Assembly: GCF_003597395.2 (NCBI RefSeq)
Contig: NC_133773.1
Location: forward strand, 66,587,071-66,651,070
Source of the DNA: Chelonoidis abingdonii
Taxonomy: Eukaryota; Chordata; Testudines; Testudinidae
Direction: 5' to 3'
Length of the DNA stretch: 64,000 nt
Positions within the stretch are counted from its first letter, which is position 1, and every line of letters begins with the position of its first letter. Made by a program: the position numbers and the translations under genes. The notes under the pieces are model-generated. The model ran no database searches and was not told where the DNA came from. It was given only the letters and a program-made list of their open reading frames with translations. Of this stretch, positions 1 to 11,250 are shown in pieces.

Positions 1-265
1 GGTTCACTTTTAGTTGAGAGCCTGTAGCTAGAGGGTCTCACTGGGGATACCGTAAAGAAATATACTGTGTCAAAACAAAACCAACAAAAAGTCAAGGTAT
101 AGAACCAGCACAAACTCTAATCATTTACAAACATAGGAGTTAAATTCCATGATAATATTCAGGGACAGACCTCTTTTATCATGTGGTCATTCTCAATGTG
201 ATTTGTTTTTTATGTTGGAGGAATGTCTGTCCTTTTTTGGACCAGACAAATGACTGTTGTAAGTA

Positions 266-1063
266 AGGTGACCAGATATCAGCTGTGAAAGAAACAGGAC
301 AGAGGTGGGAGGTGTTGTCAGACACCACCAGATCGCTGACACAGCAGACCCTGAGAGAACCCCCAATGATCACAGATTCTGATAAGGTACAAAAGCACCC
401 GGCCAGGTTTATTGTCAAACGAAGCACAGTAATAGTTCCCTGCAAACTCTACAGGACATACTATGAATATGTGTCCCCTGACAATGGACCTGCTCAGTCA
501 GTGGCGGGATTCTCCATTGCCTCCTAGGCCAGACAAAGACATCCACTCAGGGATGTATTCTTATACACAGGTACAAACAAGTTGCACATCACTCCTGACG
601 CATTGAGGTATAGCCCCTCCATGCATTAGGATGCTGCCTCTCCCCTGGTTCAGGTTGGTTCGAACAAACAAGTCTATCCATCATATTGTCCTTTTGACCC
701 TGTCTTTAGGATGGGTCATACTGTTCCTTGTTATCTCTGTGGAATGTGTTTGTACAGGGATGTACATCCTGTACAGGGATGCCATCCTGGCACACATCCT
801 AGTGCTTATATGCGTATACGTGCTTTTAGCAGCCTTCTTCTTGCCAACTTCTGTGAACAGGGCCTGCCTCTGACTCACAGCTTAACTTTGCTTTATGTTA
901 GCAAAGTCTTGACCATTACTTCAGTTCAGACCTCATACCAGGCCTCTGATGCCAAGGGTTTGTTTCAGGGACTCATCTTACTACAGAGGGTAACAGGAGC
1001 CTATATAAGAAAAAGTTCCCCAAAATAGGAGTGTTCCTTTAAAAACGGGACATCTGGTCACCC
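266..1063. mobile_element. TA-flanked MITE, interrupted by a solo LTR
   Basis: The ends are imperfect inverted repeats: 'ggtgaccagat' at 267 and 'atctggtcaccc' at 1052-1063. TA dinucleotides flank both sides (264-265 and 1064-1065), as expected for a Tc1/mariner-type non-autonomous element. The unit has no coding capacity. Removing the LTR at 313-985 plus one copy of its duplication joins the two halves into a ~120-bp MITE of a kind I know as common in turtles. Similar end sequence recurs near 62878. Confidence 0.65.
313..985 (-). mobile_element. Solo LTR of an endogenous retrovirus
   Basis: The 673-bp unit starts TGTTGTCAG and ends TTACTACA, so it has the TG...CA ends of an LTR. It is bracketed by an exact 4-bp duplication, GAGG, at 309-312 and 986-989. 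A minus-strand AATAAA (408-413 on the plus strand reads TTTATT) suggests transcription towards lower coordinates. No gag, pol or env sequence accompanies it, so the internal region was probably lost by LTR-LTR recombination. A 4-bp duplication fits ERV1-like or gypsy-like integration; the class is not decided here. Confidence 0.75.
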
Positions 1064-1065
1064 TA

Positions 1066-2269
1066 GTCATAAGCACTGAGTGGAGTAGTACCATAAACCA
1101 AGCCACATGTTTAATGAAAACCCCATCAATGAATGAGAGAGAAAGAGATATGAGAGAAGTGGTGGTGACACAATATTTATTTGTTTGTTTATTTGTATTA
1201 AGTAAAGATGGGCTTAAGTTAGAAAACTTGTTTCTGAGGTTTGAACATCCCAAGATTCAGGGATATTCAGATCTGGGCTTTTTGTGTGGGCTCCTCTCTA
1301 ACAGAAAATATCTCAAAGCCAGATTTCCAAAAATGCATGTGCATTTTGTGCATGCCCAAATGGTATGTGTGCTAACTCTGATGTACCAGAGAAATAGAAG
1401 TAAATCCACTTGCAAACAGCAAATATGCATGTGAAAGTTCATGTGCTTTTGAAAATTTCATTCTAGAAGGCCAAGGCAAGAAGTTAGGAGAGATGAGACA
1501 TATTTGAACAGATCTGTAAAGGTCTATTATTTTCAACAGCCATTTAAAGCAATCTAGCTCCTTACATCTACCCTTGTGGTATATGCAACTTTAATAAACC
1601 AAAGCAGTAAGAAATCAACTCAGTGGAGACAGTTAGGTAAAGGAATATACATGAATAGTGTGGAGTGTAAGCAGCAGGGAGAAGCAGTAGGCCCCTGAGT
1701 CCAAACCACTTATGCAAAAAGGATTTCTGTAGTCTAACTTCAAGAGAAAAGGAATTATGGTTTTGGTATAAATGCTTTCTTCTGCCTAACAAGAACCCGA
1801 CCTGTTTGTTCTACCCCAGTCAATGTCTCAGTGCACCCTTCCCTATTCAGGTTTTTATTCTCTTTTAGAGAAGGCTGCATGTTTGCATCCTTCACTGAAG
1901 CTTTTGCTATTTGCCGCAGGAGTGTATTTTCATCCTTGCCATAGCCTGAGCGTGGTCCATCACATCCAATCATACCAGCTCTGTGGTAAAACAAATCTTA
2001 TTTGTTATTACCCTTAAATCAAAGTGGTGTTATTAACACCTGAAGGGAATTATTTGAAGCAAGCATCTTAATAATGTTGAATTAATACAGTCAAAAACCC
2101 CACTGGGTTTCTTATAGTTGTTTATAGCTTTAATCTTTATTGGTTTATCTCTAACAAAAATTCCCACTAGATCCTGTTCAAGACATTGCTCAAGATTCTT
2201 GATACTTCCTTGAAGAGGAATTTTTACATCAGAGCTAAATAACTGATTTTTCAGTTCAGAGGTAGAACA
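1066..2269. other. No gene seen; unique AT-rich DNA
   Basis: Nothing was recognised except a purine-rich run near 1133-1157 and a short TATTTGTTTG-type run near 1173-1198. Open frames here are under 110 codons and show no protein family. Confidence 0.5.
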
Positions 2270-2480
2270 AAAAAAATCAGAAAAAAAAAGTTTAGTTTCA
2301 AATTGAAACTGAACCAAAACAAAAAAACCTGAATTTTTTTGTTAAGGTCAAATGAATCTTTTTGACATTTCAGCAGGTTTTTTTTGTTTTTTTTTGACAA
2401 ACAGTTCTGGGGGTAGGGGATTGAATCTGTTTGTCAAATTTGTGAAGTTTCAGTATCCCAAAAGTACATTTTTGGCAAAT
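2270..2480. repeat. Low-complexity, TTTT/GAAA-rich old repeat-like stretch
   Basis: Alternating 'gaaact', 'aaaaaaa' and 'ttttttgttttttt' tracts with 'tttgtcaaa' motifs resemble an old interspersed repeat. Similar motifs occur at 5815-5900. The family was not identified. Confidence 0.3.
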
Positions 2481-3180
2481 TTAGTATTCACCAAAAATTT
2501 CACCCACTCTGTTTGTGACATGCTCTGTTATTGGAATTAAAATGTCAAAAATTCAGCATTGTGACTTCACTGCAAGATCCGATAGGCAGAGAAAATATGT
2601 CAGTGCTGAATTGAATCACACCAATATCTTGGATAATGACAAAATAAAGCAAAACAGCTGTGAGTGAAAGACTGCAAACTTTCCATTGTAAAAGTCCCTT
2701 TTTTATAGTTTGCCCTTTCCTCTGGTTCAGGAGAATCAGATGCACCACTGCTCATTCATGGTTTTCCCTCTTTGTTTTCCTAAATTAGGAATATACTATC
2801 GGTCACTCTGACCTCAAGAACAATGCTGCTTCTATTTTTGTGAGCCAGTTTTGACAATTCATCCCTTTAGTAAACAGAAGTTACCAGTTTCATTGACCTG
2901 AGCACAGAGTTGTGAGTTTCTTGTAACATAGCTGCGTGTACCATGGAGGTAAGAGAAACAGGAGATGCATTGGATGCTCATCGATTATTGGACAGAGAAA
3001 AATGTTTTTTGCCCAAGAGACAGGTAAATTATTGCGGCTTTGTGTCTTTAGTTAGGGAAGGGAGAAGGTATTGTTTGTTTTCTCTGCTACCACTGCTGTC
3101 CTTGTCCCATCCTCTGTTTTAGCATCACCTCCTCATATTGCTCTGTTGCTACCTCTTTTACATTAATAGAGACTGTTTAA
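2481..3180. other. No gene seen
   Basis: Unique-looking DNA. An ATG followed by a GTAAG donor-like sequence (2943-2953) is isolated and has no supporting frame. Confidence 0.45.
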
Positions 3181-3224
3181 GTGTGTGTGTGTGTGTTTGT
3201 GTACATATATAATGTGTGTGTGAG
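3181..3224. repeat. (GT)n microsatellite
   Basis: Interrupted GT dinucleotide run with a short TACATATATA interruption, followed by a GAGA-rich tract to about 3255. Confidence 0.85.
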
Positions 3225-3924
3225 AGAAGGGGGAGGGCAGGAGGGAAAGAGAGAAAATTTTGGGCCTGATCCTGAGTCAAGGGTAGTGTTACCGCTGATT
3301 TACATAGAATGAGGATTGTTAGAAAGACCAAAGGCAACATTCTGTGCATTCTTTGTGGGAACCATGTTACCTCTTATCCCCTTCCTTCCATTTTGTTGTA
3401 AAAAAACATGGTCCCCAAAGCACTCCCTTCACAATCCCTATTCTAATTTTTTTCTTTCCATAAGGAATAATCCAACAAAAAATAATTACTTATTAGGTGC
3501 TCTCCTAAGTAGAACAAAATGACACCAAATGCATGATGCTGACCATAATAGATCAGTTTTAACACAACAATATGTTATTTTATAGGCTAGCATTACATAA
3601 TTTTGGGAATACAGACCAAGAATTTATCTAACTGGCACCCAAATATCATAAATGTTCCATACAAATACAGTTGCTGTTGCATTTAACTCATTTTTTTTAA
3701 TATTTGTCTCTTAAAGAAGGATGTTTGGAAATACTGTCATAGTAAATGGGTGTGTGTGTGAGATCAACATATCTAGTTTTCAGTTATTGAGCTCTTGTTA
3801 AGTATTGTGATTTTTGATAGGAGTGAAATCACTATAAAGAAAAAAATTTACTCTTATTTTAATAAACATGTCATCTCTAAAGAAACTAATAGCATAGTAG
3901 TGGAATAACTCCAGACACTATTCA

Positions 3925-4110
3925 GCAAATTGGCCAAAGTGTGTCCTACAGGCCAGATGTAGCCTGTGGATTTGTATAATGTGGCCTTTGGCCATTTGGT
4001 ATCTTTAGTGCAGAGGTGCGGCCCATAGAGACTATATGTCTGAGAGTATAATGCTCTGTCTTTAGCTAGCTAGCCAGAGCAAGCCAGAGCAGGAGAAACT
4101 GAGAAGTAGT
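3925..4110. repeat. Possible old hAT-like repeat fragment
   Basis: The stretch 'ggccaaagtgtgtcctacag' and the later 'gtgcggcccat' resemble the 'bypass of contact and cleared/ removed residues' type of degenerate DNA-transposon sequence only loosely. No terminal repeats or target duplication could be placed, so the assignment is weak. Confidence 0.2.
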
Positions 4111-5282
4111 TGACAGTATGTTGAATTTATATTATACTGATTTTTCTTGCCAATTTTTTTAAAAAACTATTGTATACATGAAGTAACAGAAATATAAGGC
4201 AACATTCTATTCATACACATATCTAAAGGAAAAGTAACAAACACACAGTGTAGCTATAGCGACTGTTGCAGAAAATGATATGGTGGGCCTCAAAGATAAA
4301 ACACGAACACTCAGCTAAAGCCCTGATCTTCTTCACAGTGAAATCACTAGTTTATTGATGTCAATAATATTAATGGAAGTGGGAGTGAGTATAAGTTATT
4401 TTCTGTTTTAAAATGTTCATCAATCATAACTGTATATGTAGGCACCTATTGCTACTAACAGGAATTTTATTAAAGTCCTTGTTAACACCTTCCTTTATTC
4501 CCCTTTCAGCTGCTGAACTTTTTACTATGGCCATTTCATTTGTTTACTGCTATTTGTACTCTTAGGCCATTGCTTAGTGAAATAATCTGTCTACATATTA
4601 TTATTATTCCTAAATCAGTCTCCTAGGTTTTGTTCTGATTGCTGCTGTGGTTGGGGTGGATCTGGACGGAGATTAGAAACTTGAGTGGTGACAGCAATAG
4701 GCTAAACATTCATGGAAAAACCCTAGAGCCTGTACTGTATTTCTAGAATGGGTTCTATGTTTCACAGTTTTCAATTACTTTCATGTTAAATCTGTTCAGC
4801 CCTAATGCCAGCACCTGAAACTTCCTTGGAGTCAAGCTGGATTCTTTCCTTTTTGTGCATCATCCAGGGCAGGGTTAGGCCCTTTATTATACCTATCACA
4901 GTCCATTTCCTCCAAATTATGTTCTTGTTACACCTATGCAAACCCATTGCTTGATTGGAATGTGTAGTAAACAATGCTCTTAATGACATAAGTGAAGAAA
5001 CAGCACCACTTTCGCTCTGTTTTAGTTGCTTGGAAAAGATTAAGAGGGATAAAAAACAATAACTTTTTTTTTGTGCTAGATTTACAAGGGAACTTATGCA
5101 TCGTTCGTAAGAAAAAAGAGAAAGGTGGTGGGATGCAACAGTTTCACTAGCTGTGTGAGGGAGACTGCATAGATGGTGATTTACATGGCCCAATTGATGC
5201 AGTTCTTACCACACAGACTTTCCCCTAGTAGTGTTTAGTTATTCCTATAGAGTGATGACATAGCTGCAATAGGAGAGACTGA
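4111..5282. other. No gene seen
   Basis: The longest frame is a 135-codon minus-strand ORF (4786-5193). It has no signal peptide, repeat, conserved motif or splice context. Part of its DNA (4860-4960) resembles an interspersed repeat. I treat it as chance. Confidence 0.5.
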
Positions 5283-5529
5283 GGGTATGTCTATAATAAA
5301 AGATCTGCTGCATGGCCAAATACATGGTTGGGGTCAGTTGACTCTGATTCACGGGGCTGTAAAATTGCAGTGTGGACATTCGGGCTTTGGCTGGAAATCA
5401 GCTTTGAGACCTTCCTCGCCCCTCATTGCATACTAACTGAACATCTAACTTGCGATTTTATAGCCCTGTGAGCATGAGTCAGGTGACATAAGTTCTGAGA
5501 CTCTGTACCACATGTTTTTTTTATCACAG
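5283..5529. mobile_element. PIF/Harbinger-like MITE, right end damaged
   Basis: Starts GGGTATGTCTATAA, matching the terminal motif of the elements at 34575, 40576 and 44613. The internal 'gcagtgtggacatt' and the mirror-image halves rich in 'gagtca' and 'gggct' match the same family. The right terminus is not recognisable beyond the T-run near 5515-5523. Confidence 0.55.
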
Positions 5530-5551
5530 GGATCCATGAGAGGGATCAGAA

Positions 5552-5692
5552 TGCCCTATAGCCTAGTGGTGAAGGCATACTCTTGGGAGGAAGGGAAGAC
5601 CCGTATTTGATCCCCTAATCCTCTGTTGGGATTCAAACTTGGGTCCACCACAACTCAGGTTCTCTGAGAGAGCCTATTCTCTGGGCTACCAT
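5552..5692. repeat. Head-to-head tRNA-related SINE-like repeat
   Basis: The plus-strand half has an A-box-like TAGCCTAGTGG (5559-5569) and a B-box-like 'gtatttgatcccc' about 35 bp further on. The other half reads the same way on the minus strand: 'gtttgaatccc' B-box-like and a 'tagcccaga' A-box-like sequence. The unit is thus two inverted tRNA-like halves. It is not a functional tRNA gene, because no cloverleaf with a paired acceptor stem is present. Confidence 0.5.
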
Positions 5693-6153
5693 CACTCCTT
5701 CTTTCTCCTCATTTTTGTGAATGGTGCCTAAATCCCCTTGTGACTCTAGCCTTTCATTTCCAAAGTTCCTTTGCTTTTATTTAAAAAAATAATAACATCA
5801 TTAATAATGGCCCCAAAACTCAGTGTTTTGGGTCAACTTGAAACTTTTTTTTTATTTTGCAGAATTTCTAGCAAACCAAAATATCAGTTATTTGCACAGT
5901 TCTAATAACAGCATATTTTTGTTTCCAGAAAAAGCACTTGTAGACTCAGAATATGCAAAATAGGAGAAATTCATTTCTGTGTAGAGAGCCAGCATAAGAC
6001 CTATACACCATTTAATTCTCATATATTGCTCAAAATAGGGTTTATGTGGGACTTAATTTATGTATAGGCCTTAAGCTGGTCCTTTGTAAGGGGTGAAATT
6101 TACCCAGAAAGCAGAGCTCTTCCATAAAAAAAGACACATTATTTCCATGTATA

Positions 6154-6290
6154 AGAGGGGCAGCCATGTTAGTCTGGATCTGTAAAAGCAGCAAATTGTC
6201 CTGTGGCACCTTATAGACTAACAGACGTATTGAAGCATGAGCTTTCGTGGGTGAATACCCACTTCGTCAGATGCATCGGACTCTTTGCTG
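6154..6290 (+). mobile_element. Turtle fold-back retroposon copy with 15-bp TSD
   Basis: Begins 'agaggggcagccatgttag' and runs through 'tcgtgggtgaataccc'. It is flanked by TTATTTCCATGTATA (6139-6153) and TTATTTCCATGGATA (6291-6305), 14 of 15 identical, which points to target-primed insertion. Its 3' end (GACTCTTTGCTG, 6279-6290) is complementary to an internal segment near 6188, so the RNA could fold back. A second copy at 11099 carries the middle part in the opposite orientation relative to the head. Confidence 0.7.
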
Positions 6291-6329
6291 TTATTTCCAT
6301 GGATACTTTCACTTTCAAGAGTAGATCAG

Positions 6330-6892
6330 TAGTCCACACTGACTGAAACTGTTTTCCCCTTTATAGTGACACCTGTGGAAAGGGACCAAATTCACGTCTG
6401 ATATAATTGGTGGAACTCCATTGACTTAAGGGAAATCACAGTGACTAATGCCAGACTTAAATTCGACCCAATGTATTTTAACTATCATCTGTAGTTCTTT
6501 GGTTTCATGTCCTTCATGTTATTTACTGGTTGTATAAGAATAACCAGAGTGCTAATTTACTGAAAGTATGACAACAGAATATATCACTAATAGTTGAAAT
6601 TTAGTCTAAAGGACTCAGGAAAAAAATCACTGTACATTCAAGTCAAACTAGTGACAATAACAGGCCAATGACATGAGAAGAAAAGGGGCTGAGGATTATT
6701 ATAATGTCTTGTGAAATACTGCACTGACATGTAGAAAATGTTGAGAGCAAAACATCAACAATGATTAACTACCTACCTATCACTGCATAATTCAATGTCT
6801 CGGAGAATGCCAATATGGTAGGACATAATACAATAAAGTCTTTCCGCAGGTGTCACTATAAAGGGGAAAACAGTTTCAGTCAGTGTGGACTA
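6330..6892. mobile_element. Unit with 53-bp near-perfect terminal inverted repeats
   Basis: The arms 6330-6382 and 6840-6892 are reverse complements with 52 of 53 matches, separated by 457 bp. The outer edge on both sides is TA, which could be a Tc1/mariner-type target duplication. The interior has no long frame and looks unrelated to the arms. It could be a non-autonomous DNA transposon, or two inverted copies of one short repeat. Confidence 0.6.
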
Positions 6893-8030
6893 GTGAGATT
6901 CTGCTTTTACCCTTCCTAGAGGCAATTATTCATTTACCATCGCTATAGCACTTTTAATTGCTTATGAATGAGATTTTTCTCCTTTGTTTCTGGGAACTTA
7001 ACCCATCAATACTCAAATTATGCAGGAAGCTTGCAATACAGCAATAAAATTAATATTATGCTTCTCTTCTGAACGTCAAGAAAGCTTGGCTTCTAATGCC
7101 ATGTTTTTCCCCAGACTGCAAAATAACTCCTCTTCAATATTCCTAATTATCATAATCAAAAGCTGGCAACATTCCATTCACCATTTGTTTTACCTATTTG
7201 TTATGCTGTTATTCACTTTTCTTCATGTACATCATAAAAAAGTAATTTTCGAAAATGGATTCATTAATAATTGTAATCATAATGCTCTAATTTTAATTTC
7301 TTTAGAATTGAATGAATAGCAGCTATATTACTTTTTAATTAACAAGCTGGAAATCTAGAGAGCACAAGGAGGTAAAATGACTTTTATAGTTCAAAAATGC
7401 ACATTGAAAGTGCATGGGTACAACGGTAATGTGAAGGATGGGATTAATTAATCGGATGTGATACAATAAAATTTACTTTAAGTGTAATCTAAGGATGGAA
7501 AGGTTATTCAGTACATGTTTAAGGACCCAATCCTGCAAACAATTATTACCAGGCTTGCTGCTTGTCTTTGGGACTATCTGTACTGAAGACATTCAAACTA
7601 TTCAAGAAGTATATCCATTAGTAAGTGTTTGTAGCATCCGGCCCTTAATTAGATCCATTTGTTGTGGTTTATAAAATACATTTAAAATATATGCAACAAT
7701 ATAAAAATACAGTATGTACCTATTTCTCAATGTTCTGCTCATTAGCAAAAATAGAGTTTCAGCAATATAGATTTTCACATAGTTCTGAACTTGTTTCATG
7801 CTACACAACTGGCAGCCTGAATATTGGCCAATTTTATTATAATAATAATTTATATCTTATATAACTTCTTTAATGATAAATATTTCAAAATCTCTTTACA
7901 AACTACAGGCCCAATATTTAAGAGTTGTTGCATGATCTCAGTTAGGTAACCTTGGCTCAGATCCTCAAAGGCATTTAGACATCTAACTCCCAATACCCTT
8001 TAAGATCTGGGTCTGTCCTTGTCTCTCTCT
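6893..8030. other. No gene seen; AT-rich, possible conserved non-coding DNA
   Basis: Rich in TAATTA-type homeodomain-like words, especially 7130-7330. No repeat family or exon was recognised. Confidence 0.4.
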
Positions 8031-8034
8031 GTCC

Positions 8035-8155
8035 CTCCTTTATCTTCTCCAGTTTTCATAATGTCATGTTTAAATTAGATCGTAAATACTTTAGAGCAAA
8101 GACATTGTCTTGAGAAACCTAGCACAGCACTGTGTGTGTGCTACAAATAATAATC
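8035..8155 (+). repeat. Ancient amniote retroposon tail
   Basis: The order 'ttagatcgtaaatactttag', 'gacattgtct', 'acctagcacagcactgtg' and 'acaaataataat' matches a widely dispersed old amniote retroposon 3' end of CR1/L3 or MIR type. It is diverged. Confidence 0.5.
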
Positions 8156-9381
8156 TCCTGAATAGCCAGGTACTGCTGCTAGGAAATTCTTTCTCTCTGT
8201 GTGTTCCTCATATTCTTGTCTACTACAGCCCAGAGATCTTCTGCTCTCAAAATAGAGACCCTTAGGATCTGAGCTTACGAGAATCTCTGTAAGCTCTAGT
8301 AGTATAGAGACTTAGATCATTGGTATTATTGGTAGGCTAGTCTCTAAGGGCAGCATGATCTCTTGTTCTGTCTCACTCATTCTTGACATCATCTGGCATC
8401 ATTGGGTAGCAACTCACCCAGTACAGAATTTACGAACCTCCTAGCCCGAACTGTGTGGAATAAGGGCATAATTAAGTCACTCTGCTGGAATAAGGACACA
8501 CCAATCTTTCATGGTTTGTGAGTGATTCATGCAGGATATGTTGTGCCCAACCAAAACCAGAAGTTCCTTGTGCACCTATCGCATACTTGGTATTATGCTT
8601 GCTCCTCTTGGTTTGCTTCTGGGGTGATATTCTCCTCCTGCTGCTATTATCTACCTAGCTATTCAGACAAATGGCTGGACTTGCTATCATCCACTGTGCC
8701 ATCTGCCCCCTCCATCAGTTGTAGAGGCATGGAAGCCATGGATGCCCTCGGTTTTGAAAGACGTCATTAATTCTTCATTAACAGAGAGGAACATGCACCT
8801 ATGGTGAAAATGCAGCCCCGTGTAAAGGGTTAGTACAGGGTCCATGCAGCACTTTTAGAGCCACTGAAGCTGTCAAAGTAGGTTTTAAGTGGTGCATAGT
8901 TAATCAATTACCTTAAATCAATTCCCTGTGTGTCTAGTCCCTGGAAGAGAAAATGCGAACATCTTGGAAATGGATAGATAACAGATTGAATTCTATACTG
9001 CTGAATAATTGCCCATAACAGTACGAAAATAGTGTTCAGTAGGTTTCATTTCTTTCCTAAACCATTTATTTAGCCCTGTAGAGTTGATGCCACAGGGCTT
9101 CTAAAACCATATTTGCTTTTTGTGCAAAGAATTCCCTGCTCATATAATTATCCACAAAATATAGTTCTTCTCTAGAGTTTAGTTACTAAAACCAAGAAGA
9201 AATATGAAAACAAGATATTACATCCACATTGAGAAACAACTCAAAGACTAAAGTCAATAGAAATACTTTGCTCCGTTTGCCCTTTTTACAAATCCTTTTA
9301 CAAATGCAGATGGCTCCAGACCATGGTTCTGCACTCTGCCAGCTAGGGTGTGAAGTCTTTCTTTGGCCGTTAGCATTTCTG
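8156..9381. other. No gene seen
   Basis: Unique-looking sequence. The frame at 8522-8770 has no recognisable domain. Confidence 0.45.
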
Positions 9382-9676
9382 AAACCTGGTCTATGCTTAA
9401 AATTTAGGTTGACATAGCTACATTAGTGAGAGAGTGAAAAATCAATACCTTTTGTCCAACGTAGCAATGTTGATATAACCCTCAGTGTAGATTAAACTAA
9501 TCGATAGAGGAATAGTTCTATTGACCTAGTTATTGTCATTCAGGAGATAGTGTTCCTATACTGACAGAAAAACCCTTCCATCAGCATAGTCTGTGTCCAC
9601 ACTCTGGGATTATGCCAGTGTAGCTATGGCAACATACTTATGCCATTATGGTCCCCCTTGTGTAAACATATCCTGA
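9382..9676. mobile_element. Turtle MITE with 'ggtctacact'-type ends
   Basis: Starts 'cctggtctatgctt' and ends 'gtgtaaacatatcct', imperfect inverted ends. The interior carries 'ttaggttgacatagctac' and 'ccttccatcagcatag', which match a MITE family I recognise as common in turtle genomes. It is diverged and non-coding. Confidence 0.6.
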
Positions 9677-11087
9677 GTTAAAAAGTGTGGAGAATGTAGA
9701 ATTTTGCTTTCCACTGCTTTTGGACCAGTGACTGAGCCTAATTCTGCCTGCCTCAGAATGCTCCTGATTTGACTAACAAAGGCAATATGTTATCTTTTAA
9801 AATTAATCCATACAAACTTGGGAATACTAGTATTTCATCCCCAACCCCATCTGCTTTTCAGGTCAGGATTAAATACTACTGTATACCTTGCAGGCCCACC
9901 TGTTGTCAAGCTTTATATTTCATTTTCACATCATACACTGTGTGCCATTTTGTTTGCATACATACTGTTTGTGCTTACAGTTTGGTGCATAGCTAGCAAG
10001 GTCTTAGAACAACTGTATGTAGATAAGTAAATAGATTAGACCAAAGTTCAATTAATTAGGTAGAAATAAATTTACACAGAGTGGAACTCACCCAAGGGTT
10101 GGGAGGGAAAGTGAAAGGCCTTCCACAGCACTCAAATAGGTGCTGCGGGGAAAGGAATGCAGGCAAAACAGGTGCCATGATTGCCTATTGGCTCTCTACA
10201 AAATTCTGGATGAACACAAACCCCATCCTCAGCACACGTGTTCTCATCTTGTGCTGGTGCTTTTGCGAGAGGCTTCATCTATTGTAAGGTGGAAACTTTT
10301 TTAAAAAACTACTCAGAGTGTGGCAGATTCAGAGTTTCCAGTTTTCCAGGAGATAGGTACTTCAGATTAGGCCATGTCACTTAAAATCATCATCTGTTAA
10401 CTGTAACTACTGCCACAATGTAGGATATTCTTGTCCATGAACAGACCTGGTCTTGAAGCTCCACAAGGCCCATGGCTATAGGTGCCCTGATCTGAGGGAA
10501 GTAGAAATATAAAGGAAATTTTAGTTTTCAGTGTCTTAAAAATATAAGTCTCGGTCCCTTTTCTCTGTAAATTTAGCCTGGAAATCATAAATTGATTCAG
10601 TTCAATCTCTCTTTGTATATGCTGGGGAATTTTAGAAAAATTTGGGCAGACATTAGTTATATTTATAGGGAACTTCAAAAAAATTGTTTAGTAGTTCTAC
10701 TATTGCTAAAAGTAGATTTTTCCAGCTGAGGCTCCTCACTCCAGCCATAGAGCTCTCACTGTCATTTATTAGTTTATTGATAGATCTGTAAGCATGGATA
10801 CGCCATCTCACTTCATACTTTGAGTACAGTTGTTGTGAACAGGACATGATTGTAAACAGCAAAAATTCTGCATAAAATCTTAATTCAAGCTGCAGTGTGC
10901 TGGATAAAATGGGGTTTTTACTCCAGCTTTTCATCTAAGAAATCATATTTAAACAGCAGCTCTTCTAAATAGAAAATGTCTTTTAACTATAGTCTAATTA
11001 TAGTTTCAAAATTAAACTCATTTTAAGTACATTTATTCTGAAGAGAAAATGTCTTGTAAATGGAGTTATTCTATTTACAAAATCACA
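9677..11087. other. No gene seen
   Basis: AT-rich sequence with short frames only. Nothing was recognised. Confidence 0.45.
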
Positions 11088-11098
11088 TTCAAATTATT

Positions 11099-11239
11099 AA
11101 GTGACAAAGAGTCTTGTGGCACCTTATAGACCAACAGAGGTATTGGAGCATGAGCTTTCATGGGTGAATACCCACTTCGTCAGACTCTTTGTCACTTCTT
11201 ACAGATCCAGACTAACACAGCTACCCCTCTGATACTTGT
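11099..11239. mobile_element. Second fold-back retroposon copy, middle flipped
   Basis: Exact 11-bp target duplication TTCAAATTATT at 11088-11098 and 11240-11250. The segment 'tgggtgaataccc' lies on the plus strand, but the head ('gaggggtagctg...') lies on the minus strand. The 15-bp inverted pair AAGTGACAAAGAGTC (11099-11113) and GACTCTTTGTCACTT (11183-11197) brackets the middle segment. Compared with the copy at 6154, the middle is inverted relative to the head. Confidence 0.7.
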
Positions 11240-11250
11240 TTCAAATTATT

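Noticed and set aside
4786..5193. 135-codon minus-strand ORF
   Set aside because: No motif or family, and part of the DNA looks like an old repeat.
5559..5620. tRNA gene
   Set aside because: A- and B-box-like words are present, but no cloverleaf. The unit is a SINE-like repeat.
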